A stretch of 64,000 nucleotides of DNA, taken from Pycnopodia helianthoides (taxonomy: Eukaryota; Echinodermata; Asteroidea; Forcipulatida; Asteriidae). A program made the position numbers and the translations under genes. A model generated the notes under the pieces. It was given only the letters and a program-made list of their open reading frames with translations, was not told the DNA's origin and ran no database searches. Below are positions 47,300 to 60,585 of this stretch, piece after piece. The DNA lies in assembly GCA_032158295.1 (NCBI GenBank), contig CM063259.1:11210575-11274574 (forward strand), read 5' to 3'. Within the stretch, counting starts at the first letter, position 1; each line of letters opens with the position of its first letter.

Positions 47300-47570
47300 C
47301 CTTAATAATAATAAGAATAGACGGTTCTTATAGAGCATATCACCGTGGGGTCCCTATGCGCTTAGAAAAGAGAATGAAATAACTTGAAAAGAATGAAATA
47401 ACTGTGATAACATTGATTGAACAAATGTGTCTTAACCCGGGTTTTAAATAGATCAGTAGTTTCAGCCAGCTTGACATTGTTGGGTAAACTGTTCCAAAGA
47501 TGTACAGCAGCGTTCTAAAAAAGGGCGAGAACCATAGGATGTAGATGTGACAAACTAGTGAATATACTCG
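47300..47570 (-). mobile_element. SINE/LINE-tail repeat
   Basis: On the minus strand it ends with 'ctctataagaaccgtctatt' plus TTA repeats, the same kind of 3' end as the LINEs here. The body contains 'tttggaacagtttaccc'-type sequence (aactgttccaaagatg on the plus strand), common in animal SINEs with LINE-like tails. Inserted between two direct copies of another repeat. Confidence 0.5.
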
Positions 47571-48284
47571 AATAGTGCAGTGCACTTGGAATTACACGAC
47601 AGGGGACCAACCACTGCCAGTAATTTTTTTGTTTCGTACCACATGTACGGCTTAGCTGACATGTGGAAGGAAAAAAGAATGCGGGCCGCAAGATTGGTGC
47701 AATATGGAGACAAATTTGACTGAAAAGATCATTGAAAGTGCCGTTTTTATGAGAATTTTTTTTTAAAATAAATTGGGTCGGGGGTTTTGAACGGTCGGGC
47801 GGGGACGATCAACATTTTTTTTTGTATATGTGGCCTTAAAGAAGAAGCAGAGAATTCCGCGCTTACGTCAAGCGTTTTTTATTAGGTTAGCAGGGAATTT
47901 TTGCGCGTCCGTACTCGACGTTACCAGGCATTCTTCGTTTTGTTTTGTTTTCGTTTTGGTTTTTTTTGGGGGGTGGGGGCATTTTGGAGCGCTTACTGCA
48001 TTTTGTTTGTTTCCATAGTGCTTTTGAATAATATCAAAAGTATGATCAACCCTTTCCGATATGGACACATTTTTAGAGTATGGCTTTTATCGTGTCAAAT
48101 TAGTTTGTTTTTGTTTTGTTTTGTTTTATTTGCTTTATGTTTTTTTTTTTTTTTTTTTTTTTTGCATTATTCTTTCTTTCTTATTTTTCTTTCTCATTGT
48201 TTCTTTTAAAAGATAGAGTTTGGGAAAAATTGAATCTGGTAAAAAAAAAAAATGATAAAAAGTTACGCTGTGATAATGTCGGGC

Positions 48285-48582
48285 GTTCAGGCGTCGTGAC
48301 TTCGGTTTCTCCGCCTGGGTCCTCGTAAACCTTACCAACTGCCATATAGTTCCTTAAGGCATGGTGGCCGACTCACAGCATGTCCTCCCCTGTCTCGATC
48401 CCTAGCGCCGCGGGCCCTGTCCCTTTAGGGGGGAAACAAGGATAATCCCAATCACACTGGTCGAAGTGCCAGCCAAATTCCGTGTTCCTATATTAGGTAC
48501 AGACGGTGATCGAACTCGCAACCCGTTGGTTGAGTTTTGAGACAGTACCGGCACTCTAACCCACTGCGCCAAGGTATCGGTA
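48285..48582 (-). mobile_element. tRNA-derived SINE, second family
   Basis: The minus-strand head reads 'taccttggcgcagtgggtta' (A box TGGCGCAGTGG) and, about 45 nt on, 'gggttgcgagttcgatcacc' (B box GAGTTCGATCA). The body contains 'gtccctttaggggggaaac' in plus orientation. The spacing is that of a tRNA-like promoter, but it cannot fold as a functional tRNA. No ORF. Confidence 0.75.
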
Positions 48583-49443
48583 CTTACTTGTCTGGAGTTA
48601 CATGTACATGTACATCGTATTCAGACTGGAATCCACATACTGTATGTACACTGCTTGACTAACGGAATTTGAACCCTGAGTCGCGCTTGAAAGTCTCTCC
48701 AGCTCTTTTCTGCTAATGAAACTTATTTAATCGGACAACAAATGTAAACGTATAATATGAAAGTTACTGTTACTTTAAAAAAAAAAAAAAGCACTTTTGT
48801 CTTCTAATTTACACAAAAATGAGAACAGTAAAGGCGCGCGGTTCAATTAGGGCCGGTTCGGCAACAGTCAAATGGTAGTTAGAAACGATTCAGCAGCATT
48901 TGTGAAACGGTTGGGATGATAGTTTCTTCAATGCTTCAGTGCGCTGAACTTACCTGGTCCTCCAGAGTCCGAACAAAAGGGATATAATCGGATTACTGTC
49001 CATTGTGTTGGCATTATAGCTGCAGTTGTTGTAATTATGAATTTTAAAACTAAAATGCCTAACGCTTCATTACTGCACTATGTTTTTGCTATTTCTAAAA
49101 TGCTGACCAAAAGTTTTTACACATATTATTACTTTTAATCATTAAAAACAATAAAGTATAACCTGAGATCGTAGCTGTTTTCTTGTATTTGCCAGTCAGG
49201 TTTGATACATGTATTTGAACGTTCGAGACTAAGACGATCTCAGTGTTCGGTTGATTTTGAACAACTTAGAATGTTTCCCAACTGATGCGTATGTTATCAT
49301 GGAATTTATGAACAGGTTGTACAAATTTGGGTGTGATTTGCAAATGGGGTTTCAATCAGCACATCTCCGTCTAAAGGTTTAATTTAGAATCATTGTTAAA
49401 ACACACTATTGGAATTATAAAGCAAATAAAATTCCGTTTATTA
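48583..49443. other. Intergenic, nothing recognised
   Basis: AT-rich, no supported feature; one A run near 48778. Confidence 0.4.
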
Positions 49444-50045
49444 AAACTAGCAGGGAATATACTGCCGAATAATGGCTGGAAACAAATTCGGAGTTAAGTT
49501 TCAGTATAACTCATGAACTAAGCATGCTAGAGAGACGAAGTGTGTGCTGGATATTCCTTGCATAGTCCTGCATCCGAAAATTAAATGTTTATGGCAACTT
49601 TCTGCCATATTCATACCGAAAATTACAGGCAAGTGACGATACTCCGAATGCCCCGCAAACGCATGTCTAACGGAATTTGTGTACACAGTGCTACTCGAGA
49701 GAGAAACATAAAGTATGCACGTTCAAATCACCCTCAAATCAATGCTGGATTTTTACAAGTTTTTTACCCTTGGAAAGCCCGTCTCAAGGGCTGCAGATTC
49801 AAAAAATTATGTGGCTTTGACGATTTTGTAAGCTACGCAAATGGCCAGAGAGTAGGTCTGATACATTAGAAACTAAGCAAAGAAGGCTGCGTATTAAAAC
49901 TAGCAAAGAATCGACTGCCGAATAATGGTTTGAAACAAATTTTTAGTAAAGTTTGAGTATAACTTAGAACGAAGAATGCTAGAGAGACGAAATTTGTACC
50001 CGGAATCTTCCTTGCATAGTCCTGCATAAACGCATGTTTAACGTA
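49444..50045. repeat. 130-bp direct repeats flanking about 320 bp
   Basis: Copy 1 is 49444-49573 and copy 2 is 49895-50028, both starting 'aaaactagca' and containing 'tgccgaataatgg', 'gctagagagacgaa' and 'ccttgcatagtcctgcat'. About 80% alike by eye. A duplicated segment or the ends of a small LTR-like element; no primer-binding site recognised. Confidence 0.6.
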
Positions 50046-50149
50046 AGTGAAAAATCTTATTAGACAATTCATCGCTTTTTTGTTACTGTTGACTCGCAAT
50101 TGTGTAACCGTACATGGCTTCACTTAGGCTCCGCCCTGGGCTACGTAAG

Positions 50150-50640
50150 TGTGCTACTAGGGTATAATTTTAGGGGGTGGCTCAAGGGGGGCGGGGGCAC
50201 CATTTTTTTCGTCTAGGGGAGGGGACACTTCTGGCCATTTAAAACTATAGTTTTTGTTTGCATTTTTCCTTAACATGGCCCCTTTCAGCAATAATCTGCG
50301 GTGGATGTAAAACCTCTGGGTGTAAATAGAAAAAAAATGTTTTAAAAACAATGAAAATACTACATACATGTAAAAGTAAAAAAAAATGTAACTTTTCTTT
50401 GAGTAATTTTAAATCTAAAAAGTCAATATTTCAAATGGGGGGTTGGAGGTTGGGGTGGAGGGCACAGACTTCAACTGTGGGGGCACGTGCCCCCTTTTTA
50501 GTTACACCACTGGTGATATTGCTTCAAAAAGGCTGATGGAGGCTAAACGAAGCCGAGGCTGTGATTTTGACTTACTTTACAACACTAGCACAGCCAACCA
50601 AGAGAATAGAGATGTTTGCAGTAACTTTAAAGTGTTGCCC
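50150..50640. other. G/C-run-rich repeat-like segment
   Basis: 'gggggcgggggcacc' near 50188 and 'gggggcacgtgccccc' near 50479 followed by 'gttacaccactgg' resemble ends of DNA elements common in marine invertebrates. Boundaries not resolved. Confidence 0.3.
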
Positions 50641-50989
50641 TGAAATTAGGTCCTATTCCGTACTGTTTTTACCCCCATCTTCCATAATTAATTTTTAAGC
50701 AGAGTATAATAAGCTAGTAGGCTCCCTATAGATAACATTGTTAAATTTATTATTTAAACAGGTATTCGTGTGGACACTGTGTTGTTTAACTAAACATTGA
50801 CATGGATGACCCAAACCAATGTACATGTCAACCGACGATTGGTTTGAAGCAGTGTTCCTCCACCCAGGTGTACTTGCAACTGCATACCTTTAGTATGGAG
50901 CTTACTAATGGTAGAGATGCAGTTGAAGGTACAATTGACCAGTAATTAAGTTCACTGTAAAAGTGTGCATTATATTAACATATGATTTC

Positions 50990-51400
50990 AATTTTGGAGG
51001 TGATACGTCCCAAGGGAACAATAAGTGCCTCCCGTTAACGCCTACCGCTAATACTTATGGATGTTATTTTTTCATGGGTTTAAAATGAACACAAGAGTTT
51101 ATGAGGCCGTTAGCTAGCATCAAATGCTCATACTGATTAAATGCTTAGGCATTAGTTTTTGATAGTATCATCAAGATGAAAGCAAATTGTTATTTTTTTG
51201 TTAGAAGTGAGCGTGGTGTTTGTAAAAGCTACACAATTTCAACATGAACAATTCAACTGTGAAGGCCGAAAAGTATCTATAAAAACGATTGCCATTGTCT
51301 TGACACCAACGCGTACCAATGACTACCTAGTTTTATTATGATGTTACTTTTTTCTCTCTCTCCAATACAAGCTGGTGAGCGTTTCCTCCTACGCATGTTA
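50990..51400. repeat. Dispersed repeat C, copy 1
   Basis: Its left part (aagggaacaataagtgcctcccgttaacg) matches the termini of the MITE at 57665-58048; its right part ('gagcgtggtgtttgta' to 'ggtgagcgtttcctcctacg') matches 58690-58920. Confidence 0.55.
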
Positions 51401-51892
51401 CAGTTATTGCTTAGGGCGGTTGGACGGTCCAGTGGCTAAAAGGTTAACAGAGTAACGTTGCAAGTGCTCACTGTCAAATTTTAAGTGTTTCTTGTTTTGT
51501 ATTCACTTGCAAAGCCCCGAGGGATTTGTTCATCCAGGATATCCCATACACAGGACAATTCCACATATCTTTGGGTCAGTTCCCATTTATTGTTTTGTTT
51601 TAACGTACACAATGTATTTTGTAAACTGGGTTCAAAGCTTTGATAATACCAATCTTAAGTTAAAAAGACATATTAATCTACTGGATAATTTAATAAACAT
51701 TTAAACCATTAATCAAAACGAAGGTTGACTATTGTTACTTGTAAGGTATATGACGCTAGGTGGCAGCAGACTTAACAGGTAATATAATGTATAAATGTTC
51801 AGTAAAGTACGTTTACAACGGATAATTGTTTACTCAGTGTACTTTTATTGTCCTTAAAACCTTGCAATGAGGAACCTGTTTGGTCCTAACAG

Positions 51893-52413
51893 GGCTGTAG
51901 TTTCCTGCCACAGATTGGTGGCAGGCGCATTTGATAGGCTAATTGTGTTGCTTACATGTCAAGGAATACCTACAATTATTTTGATATTTTGTGTTTGTTT
52001 ATTTTAATTTGCACATAATTAGTTGAAAATAATAAAAAAACAAAAGAAATAAAGAACAGGCCACAAATTGTTTGTAATTTCTGTGAAATTATTATTTTAT
52101 TATCATTCACCACAAGCCCATTGAACCATAGAGCAAGGATCAGACACAACAACCATGCCTTGTCACCAAGCGGTGACTCACTCACCACACTCACCCAGAG
52201 ATAAGATTTTGTGCATGTAAAATGGGATTTTTTTTTCACCACCCCTCCTGACCAAATTGACGACCCTTGTTGATTGACACCCCTTCTAAAACGTGTGTAA
52301 TGGTACACTGTAGGATATTATGAAGTATCACGGGGTTGGGATCTACCATTTTGTAATGGTTATGTTTTTCTTGATATTGTGCCACAGCTCTGTGGTTGGG
52401 TGCCTCGTTGAAA
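51893..52413. mobile_element. Dispersed repeat B, copy 2 (free-standing)
   Basis: Same family as 2991-3415, with an extra 100 bp or so near its start. Ends with 'gctctgtggttgggtgcctc'. Comparison of the two gives the element boundaries. Confidence 0.7.
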
Positions 52414-53932
52414 TAAACTAGTCTTAAACATTTTCGCCAGGGAATTTAGTTATCTTTCAAATAAGTTGCTGTGGTTCAACAATGTTACCTTCTTCGAGTC
52501 TTTTTACACATCAGACACGGTTTCCTTATTAGAGGCATTATGTGAAGACTGTCATCTCATTCTCTTACTGTTAGGCTAGAAGATCATCCTATTGGCCTCC
52601 AACAGTCTCACCCAAGAATGCAATCATAACACTTACTCTCTTTTGCTCTTTCTTCTCAAAAGTAAAGAGTGTGGGCAGAACTCTCACTAGATCCCTGGCC
52701 GTACTAATAAAGTAGATAAGTTGAATGTTGACACCCCCACCCGAACAGGTTGACATAATCAGGTATATACTTAGGGGTTGAAGTTTATGAAAACCTCACC
52801 TGGAATTCACTTGTCAGAAATGAGTGTAAATTGTGCTATTGTTTGGAACCAAATACATGCTCAGAATGCCCCATCTAATGGTAGCTTCAAAAGCATGTAT
52901 AAGAAGGTGTATTTATTTATTTAATTTTTTTTACAGTCTGAATCTGTTCTCTCTGTTTTAATAGGACCACAATGTAAAACAGCCTCTGCGCTAATGCATG
53001 TATCCTGTATGTGGCGCCGAAACTGTGGTATAATTTAAGGGGTCCACAGGGTGTTTCAACGTTTAAAACAAAAATATAGGGGGCCATTCAGGCCATAACA
53101 ATTAGAGTACCTGACGTGAGTGTGAAAGTGATTACATTGTCTAAGTGTGCATTAAATTTTAAAAACTTTATTTTTTTTTTTACATAAAATGTAACATTTA
53201 CTTTGGTTATTTCTTTATCTCAAAAGCCAATATCTGAAACAGTTGGCATGGGGAACACTGGCATCAATGGGGAGGAGGTACGTGCCACGCCCCCGTATCA
53301 TGCCTTTGCTCGTATACCTATGTTTTGCTTTAATGAATAAATTCACAAATAAATTATAGAAATCATGAATTATCAATAGAATATCGGTTTGTCTTATATA
53401 CTGCAGATCTGGCCAATCAAAATCGTCATGCTAATGAAGTGTTCTTAAAAAGTATTTTATTTCATGGTTTTTGTTCTTAAAAATGTCAAAAGCCTAAACA
53501 TTTTCCGATACTTTAGCTTTTTAACAAGGTCGCTTCTTCTTCTTTGAAATGACTCACTGACATTTGATACACCGCAGAGGGCATTTGATGCTATTCTTTG
53601 ATCTCAGCGGGCAATCGCGGGGGAAAAGAATTATTATGAAAAGTGAAAAAGGGGGGGGGGATGTTTTCCAAGCATTCCTCAGAACACCTAAATAAAAAAG
53701 AAAAAAGGAGGTGTTTCGAGTGTTGCTCCGAACACCTAAGTATCGAACGAAAACAAGAAGTGTTCCGAGCGAATCCCCGAAAATGCCCTAAAAAGGAAAA
53801 CAATTATACAAACAAAACTGTTTTCAAGTCCATATAAGAGTAAATTGAATATAAATTTACATGCGCACGCTTCAAAGATGAGCAGTTTATACATCAATAA
53901 TATTTATATCAGGCTTGGTTTCATTAATATTT
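52414..53932. other. Intergenic; one 65-bp shared block
   Basis: 53543-53608 (gactcactgacatttgatac and onward) is repeated at 18853-18918 within the 660-bp insert. 53645-53790 has alternating 'aacacct' and 'aggtgtt' words that can fold. Otherwise nothing recognised. Confidence 0.45.
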
Positions 53933-56240
53933 TTAACGAGTAAAGGTATCGATAGCTTCGTAATGACAGTAGTATACGATGCTGTTGTCCGCGGCTGTCA
54001 ACGAACTTGGTTTCAGGGTGCGATACGGATGAGTCCCACCAACTTTGTCCTGATTATTTGTTTGGTAGTCTTGCTCGTCCCAATGAAAATACTCCTCAGT
54101 CGCTGTCATACCATGGACGCCCTGACACTGCTCCGAGTTATACGGGAACAGGTAGAAAGGATTCTGAGTAGGCAAGCTGATCGACTGGGATACGTTACCA
54201 CCGGTCATGCAGCAGTACTCGATACGGGTATCCTGGTCGTACACTCCTGATGGTACGGTGCCTTGCACTTTGTTGTCGTTGCTGCTGTCTTCGTCATCCC
54301 AAAAGATGAAACCAGGCGACATCACTGTCAAAAACATAAACAATATTTGACTATTCGGTCAGTACTTTTCTTAAAAGAATAAATGAGCTCAGGTCGTCAT
54401 CGGAACGAGAGAACTGTGCACAAGTAATGAGATTGGTGAGCGCAGAAGGCATCTCTCCGCTAAGAGTATTGTTTCATTAGCGAGGTTTCGTTGGCGCAAG
54501 GTTAGAGTGTACTACTGCAATTAGCTATCCGTGAGCGTAACCGTTCTGAAGCGTTGTTTGCAGGTTTCGATGACGACCCCGGTTACGTTTTCAAAAAGCT
54601 ACACAGGGCGCAATATTCAACGTTAGGCCGACTTGACTTTGTTTAACAGAGTTTTGGCATCACACAAATGTAGTCAAAACAGACAACCAAAACTAACACA
54701 TCACCAAAGAAATCAAACCTCCAATGAATTATAAAGAACCATAAAGTATCTACCTGTTGGTAAGTTTGATTTTTCTTTTCAAAAATAAGAGGAAATTGCT
54801 GACTTTTAGTTCGTTTTACTAATCGTTTTTTACTTACGTGTAGTGCCGCTGTTACTCGTATTGAGAAAACCTTTACACTTAAACATATTGTGTATAACGT
54901 CACAAATGCGCAAAGAGTGATGACGTCACAGCCACTAAAAGTAGTCGTTGCGCTTACCGTACGCCAACGACACCTATCTAATAATGAGCTGCTTTTAAAA
55001 ACGGGATACAGTTAGTCTTAACCCTCAATCTTGTTTTGTTTCAGGTGGGGACAATTTGGGAGATGAGGATTATTTTTAAATGTAGCTTCCTACGCAAAAA
55101 AAAGCAATTCACCTCCTTCATCCCCTTCAGTCTTAGATGCGTCACCGTTAAGGAAGACTACCAGGGTTATGATTGGTTACCTTAAACACGCCTATTGCAG
55201 AAAATCTGACCAGACATCTAATTAAAACTATGTTTAAAACCATGCGATGCCATTTACTGTTTACATGTCTTCGGACTCCCTACAGTACCGCAGCGTGCTG
55301 TAAGCTGGGAAAACGTGTAAACCTCTAGTATGCAATATTAATTGCATACTTTTTTTTCACAGCTAATAACCTTGGCAAAACAATTTAAAATGGAAACGTT
55401 ATTATTTTTTGTGTGTTACTGTTATGTTTTCACACTGCGCAAACGCAACTTTTTTGTACACTACCCTATATAGAATGTGTTTTACAACTGGGATTCAGAG
55501 TCCATGGGTCATACTGCCTAAAGGGTCATAGGCAATGTCAATTGGGCCTGTCTGATGATAGAACTCAAAGGGTTTCACCAGTTATGGCTATGTTTTCGGC
55601 CTATTAGTTGCAGACCTGTAGGTCATTGGAGGGTGTTAAAAGAACATTACAGAATTGGTTTTTGCTAACAAAACAGTTGCTGGCAGTGTAAGCACTTCAT
55701 GTAATCCACCATATACATAAACTGACAAACCTGTAGAAATTTGAGATCGATCGGCCATCTGGGTCACGAAAAAAAAGTGAAAAACCGATTACACATTTGC
55801 ATGAAATCATATAGATTAAAAAAATGAATAAAACGCTCACTGAGCGATAAACTCCAATCGGAAAATTAGTTTATTAATTTCTCATCAAATATGGCAATTT
55901 GGCATTTCAGACAGAAATATTTCAAGGGGTGTTTTCTACTATTATCATAAATAGACGGTGTAAATTTTATGTAAATCTGTGATCAAAAAATATATTTTAC
56001 AAGTTTTTTTTCCTACCATTTCTGTAATGTTTCTTTAAGTAAGCAAGCCTTACTTCTTGGACAGCTTTGTCCGTACTTGAACACACAGACTTCCCGGCGG
56101 CCATAGTCATCGTGATGCCTGGTCCCAGGAGATGGATACCAGTGGATAGGTACTAGTCATTATTTGAAATTGAATCCTACGTGTCTTGAAAACGGGAACC
56201 AATTTCCCATATGACTTCAGAATTAGTCGGGCAACCAGGC
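53933..56240 (-). pseudogene. Inverted second copy of the ApeC gene, broken
   Basis: The last exon 54324-53933 (392 nt, exactly as long as in the other copy, same phase, GACAG acceptor, stop TAA) is open and highly similar: 'FIFWDDEDSSNDN', 'YCCMTGGNVSQSISLPTQNP', 'VYYCHYEAIDTFTR'. The preceding exon remnant (56240-56054) keeps 'PGCPTNSEVIWEIGSRFQDT', 'STGIHLLGP' and 'VCVFKYGQSCPR' but has TAG at 56177-56179 and 56153-56155 and a missing segment. The signal-peptide, PAN and linker exons are not found upstream. Parts of the intron near 55080-55160 still resemble the other copy's intron near 41985-42080. A MITE (55636-56038) sits in the intron. Confidence 0.8.
55636..56038. mobile_element. MITE family D copy 2
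   Basis: 403 bp, TTAA at both edges. Termini 'ttaaaagaacattacagaat' and the reverse complement of 'ttaaagaaacattacagaaa'. Inverted relative to the copy at 13334-13729. Lies in the intron of the ApeC pseudogene. Confidence 0.75.
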
Positions 56241-57664
56241 TCGCGAGAGCGGGTGTGCTGTGGGTGCTGCAGCACCCCTAACTTTTTGGATGGGGATGCT
56301 GGAATATACTTAAGCACCACCTACTTTTAGTAAGAAATGTTTCATTATTTCCCCCTTACATAAACGGAAATCTTGGAAAAGGTTTAAAAAGGCAAAAATA
56401 TCAAAAACAGAGAACACAAAAACAAAAGCAACCAAAACACACACACAAATCACACAAGGCCTAAATGGTTCCACAAACAGAAAAATAAAAAATCACAAAA
56501 CAAAAGTGAATTGCAAAAAAAAAAAAAAAAAAAAACACGAAGAAGAAAAAATGAAATTCTTGTATAGATACAAACAAAAACCGTTTTTTAAAGTCAAGGC
56601 CTACATAAAATAAAATTTAAAAAACAAGCCGAAAATACAGAATTAAAATAATTCCTAACAAATTTCAATATAGGTAAATAAATTTATATGAAAAATAAAC
56701 ACACATGTCACAATTTTAAAAAATACTACTGCGTACAGAAACTATTTTTTTAAATTAATAAAAAAAGCTTAATACTTGAAATGCGGATTAATCAAATGTG
56801 AAACTTGGACAGAAGTGCCTTCCTAGAAAAAATGGTGCACCCCAAGTCCCCTAAAATATTACCATAGTTACGGCGCTGCACATCGAACAGCAGCTACAGC
56901 TTGTATTGTGGCAATTGTTTTTAAAAAGAACCTGTATTGTCAAGTTTTTCATTGAATATGGTTTGAATAAAAACAAATCTATGATTTAGCAACTGTATGT
57001 TGTAAACAAATATGGCAAGTCTTAGAAAAATATTACATTTTTAAAGCTGACCACCTATTTTCGCTTCACGTTTGACCATAAAGAACATGTAATAAAAAGC
57101 GATCGTCGCGATCCTTGACGTACACCAATGCAAACTCAAGCAAGCTATTACATGCGAGAAACTAGGATGTCGTCAAGATTTGTCAAATCTGATTTGAACT
57201 GTCAAAGTAAACTCGCAATTTGACACTTTTGAGCAATTTGAGCAAGATTTTGTATACGTTTCCGGAATTTATTTTAATTTTATTTGTTAAATTGTTAGTG
57301 TTGAATGTACATGTAATCATTCCACCAAAATGTTTTTGGGGTTAAAACAAAAAGTGATGTGACAAAACCAAAATCACACAAAATTTCACCCAAGTTAATC
57401 TCCCATAGACGATTGAAAGTGACTACAGGGTACCTAGTCTACCTATTGCTTACTCCATCTTGGTCCGAAGATCTTCATGGTCTGAGTATTTTCGACCCCA
57501 TCCCTATCGCTCGAGTTTAGTGAAAAAATGTTTAAGCCTAGTTTTCAAGACTCTTGCAGTAGATTACTAGAATCGTGGATCAAATTTCAAAAGATACACA
57601 AGGCTTGTTATTTACGTACAATATTTTCCTCCTCGTAAAAATTGTCATTGAAAACAGTATATTT
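56241..57664. other. Intergenic; A-rich segment with repeat-like ends
   Basis: From 'tgctgcagcacccctaac' (56265) to 'ccatagttacggcgctgc' (56862) the DNA is very A-rich, with end motifs typical of DNA elements. No coding sequence. The remainder shows nothing. Confidence 0.3.
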
Positions 57665-58048
57665 CAGGTTCAGAAGTCCCTGTAGGGAACGAAGAGTGCA
57701 TCTCATTAACGGCTGCCGGTAATTTTTATGGCAATTATTTGTTATAGGTTGAACATCCATAGTTTTTGAAGGCTTTTACCTGGCATCAAATGCTCTTACT
57801 GATTAATTGCTAAGTCGTTAGTTTTTGACATTGTCATGACGATGAAAGAAAATTACATTAAAGCTACATAATTTCATGGTCATTAACAGTTTACAAGTCA
57901 TCTGTGAAGGGAGAAATTATTAATGATCTATCAAAGCCTTTAATAATATTGTGTTCATCCTCATATGAATAATCACCGTAAAAATTGCCAGTAGCCGTAA
58001 TGAGAGGCACTTATTGTTCCCTTTGGATTTATGACTTCTGAACCTGAA
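57665..58048. mobile_element. MITE with about 65-bp terminal inverted repeats
   Basis: The left end 'atttcaggttcagaagtc' and right end 'gacttctgaacctgaaat' are exact complements. The similarity continues inward through 'agggaac', 'agtgc.tctcatta' and 'cggct'. About 384 bp, no ORF. A related piece is at 50990-51060. Confidence 0.8.
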
Positions 58049-59126
58049 ATAATTTGCTGTTCAATGACAATATAACGAAAATGACGATATTTGACCTTTT
58101 TGCTCTGCATTGTAAAAGCAATTTCATGTGTTATTTGTTTGTATTAACATTTTTTAGTAAATGTTATTGTTAATGTTTTTTTAATTGTAAAATAAGTGTT
58201 TATCTTTGAGTTACTTTTATATGTGTAAATGTATTGTCTATCATTTACTACATTGTGAATTTCGTTAGGAAATAATTTATGTTTATATTTTTTATTTGTT
58301 TTTAAATATTTTGTATAGGCCTAGAATTGGAAAACATTTTTTGTTTGTATCTATGTATTTCATATTTGTTTTTGTTATTATTAATATTATTATTTTTGCA
58401 TTTCACTCGAAGTTTTTGTATTTTATTTTTATGTTTTTGTAAATTCTTAAAAGTTGTGTGATTTATTGTATGGTTTTGTTTTGTTTGCTTTTGTTGTTGT
58501 ATATTCGGTTATATCTTTATCGCCCCAATCCCAGCAATGGTAACCATCAAATTTGGCCGTTTGATTTTTTTTTTTTTTTTAGGGGGGGGGGGGGATAAAA
58601 TAATGTGTTTTTGTTGTTGTTGTTGTTGGTTTTTTTTGGGGGGGGGGTTTCCTGTTTGGTCCGTTTTTGTTTGATAGAATAACGTCAACCTACAGTTATG
58701 GTTACAAATGAGCGTGGTGTTGGTATGAGCTTCTTTATTTCATCATCATTGCGTTAACATTAAGCCAACATCAAGTAAACGAAATTCAAAATGATCCATA
58801 TAAACAATTGCCATTGACTTGACCATCATGTACCATTGACTATCTAAATTTATTCTGATTCTCATTTTTCCCCTACAAACAAATGCTGGTGGGCGTTTCC
58901 TCCTAACGCACGTTGCAGTGTACAGACCCAAACATAACTCTAAAGGTTTTCCAAGAGTAAGGTACAACGGTTCCTAAAAAGAAAATCATGAATTTTTTTT
59001 TTTGGGGGGGGTTTGCATTAAAAAAAGGACAAGCGGTTATCCGAACCATTTTTTCAGATAAACCACGTGATCCTTGGAATTAGTTTTACTTCAAGCCGTA
59101 TAAAAGTTAATAACTGCACCAAATTA
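58049..59126. other. Intergenic with T and G homopolymers; repeat C copy 2 at 58690-58920
   Basis: T runs followed directly by G runs at 58567-58594, 58629-58648 and 58992-59010. 58690-58920 matches 51205-51400. Nothing coding. Confidence 0.5.
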
Positions 59127-60585
59127 TACAAGGTATCTGTGGAACAGATACGCCTTATACGTAATGCCTGACTGTAAGCAATTGCCTTCTTACAGTGACT
59201 AGGGTGGCAACTGTTGGAGAGAAGATACTGGTGGGCGTCAGTGGGTTTGCTGTATACATCCGTAATAATGCCATCAGGGGATTTAGTTACGGTTACATCT
59301 AGAAAGTTCACACTTGTGAGAGAGCATTCAGTAGTGAACTTTATGTTGGGGTGGAATGAGTTTATATGGTCGATAAACTCATCCAAGCTGTCTTGACCAC
59401 CACACCATATGGAGAAAATATCATCGATAAATCTCCACCAAACTAGTGGGCGGTTGGGGGCAGAGGACAGGAGTCTGTCCTCTAAGTCAGACATGAATAG
59501 GTTGGCATATGAGGGTGCCATTTTAGTACCCATTGCGGTACCCTGAACCTGTATAAAATGTCTGTCAGTAAATGAAAAATTGTTCTTAGTGAGAATGTGG
59601 CTGATGAGTTCCTTAATCTCTCTCACTGAGGGGCGGGATTGTCTATTGGCCCTGAGAGCAGAGACACAAGCACTCATGCCTTCATTATGGGGTATGTTAG
59701 TATACAGTGATGAAACATCCAGAGTAACCAGAATAGCAGAGTCAGGTATTTGATGTTTGACTTCCTCTAGTTTATGGAGGAAGTCTGTGGTATCCTTTAT
59801 GAAGGACGGGATGCGGGAGACTAAGGGGTTGAGGAAACTATCGACAAACTCAGAAATGCGTTCTGTGGGGCTACCATTACCAGATACAATGGGTCGACCC
59901 GGGTTGTTGGGCTTGTGTATCTTGGGTAGAAGGTAGAAGCGTGCTGTACGGGGGTCCTGTGGGAGGAGATAGTTAAACGTATCTTTCTCTATACCGTTGG
60001 CATTGTGAATTTTAACCAGAGTGTCACTGATTTGTTTGGAAAACGATTGAGTAGGGTCAGTGTCACATTCAATATAATGATCAGTGTTGCTGAGCTGTCT
60101 GAGGCCCTCAGCTATATAATCATGTGTGTTCATGACTACAACTGCGGACCCCTTGTCAGCTCGTTTAATCACTATGTCTGATGATTGGCGGAGCTGTGTT
60201 AGGGCGTGGCGTTCATCTTGGGGGAGGTTATTGGGTGTCGAGGTGTTTGGGACCTTAAGAACCTCAGAGTTGACTGAATTGATGTAAGCGTCTAGAGCTA
60301 CATCTCGGTTCTTAGGGGGTACCCAACTACTCTTTTCCTTGAAGCGGTTGCGGGTGGGTTGGATCTCAACAGATGACTCGTCATCTGTGGATGGCTCTAC
60401 ATGAAAATATTCACGTAGGCGTAACCTGCGGTTGAATTGGGCCATGTCCTGTTGGAAAGACAGTTGGTTAGGTTCTCTAGGTGTGGGGCAAAACTTAAGG
60501 CCCCTTGAAAGGAGTTTAACCTGTGGGTCGGTTAAGACTTTGTCAGACAGATTGACTACTGTACATGTTGTATCTGTCGACCTTT

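Noticed and set aside
48500..48582. Possible tRNA gene
   Set aside because: Same reason: box spacing fits a SINE head, with no matching acceptor ends.
53643..53837. 64-codon Lys/Glu-rich open frame
   Set aside because: Made of short alternating inverted words in a repeat-like region; no start context and no homology that I recognise.
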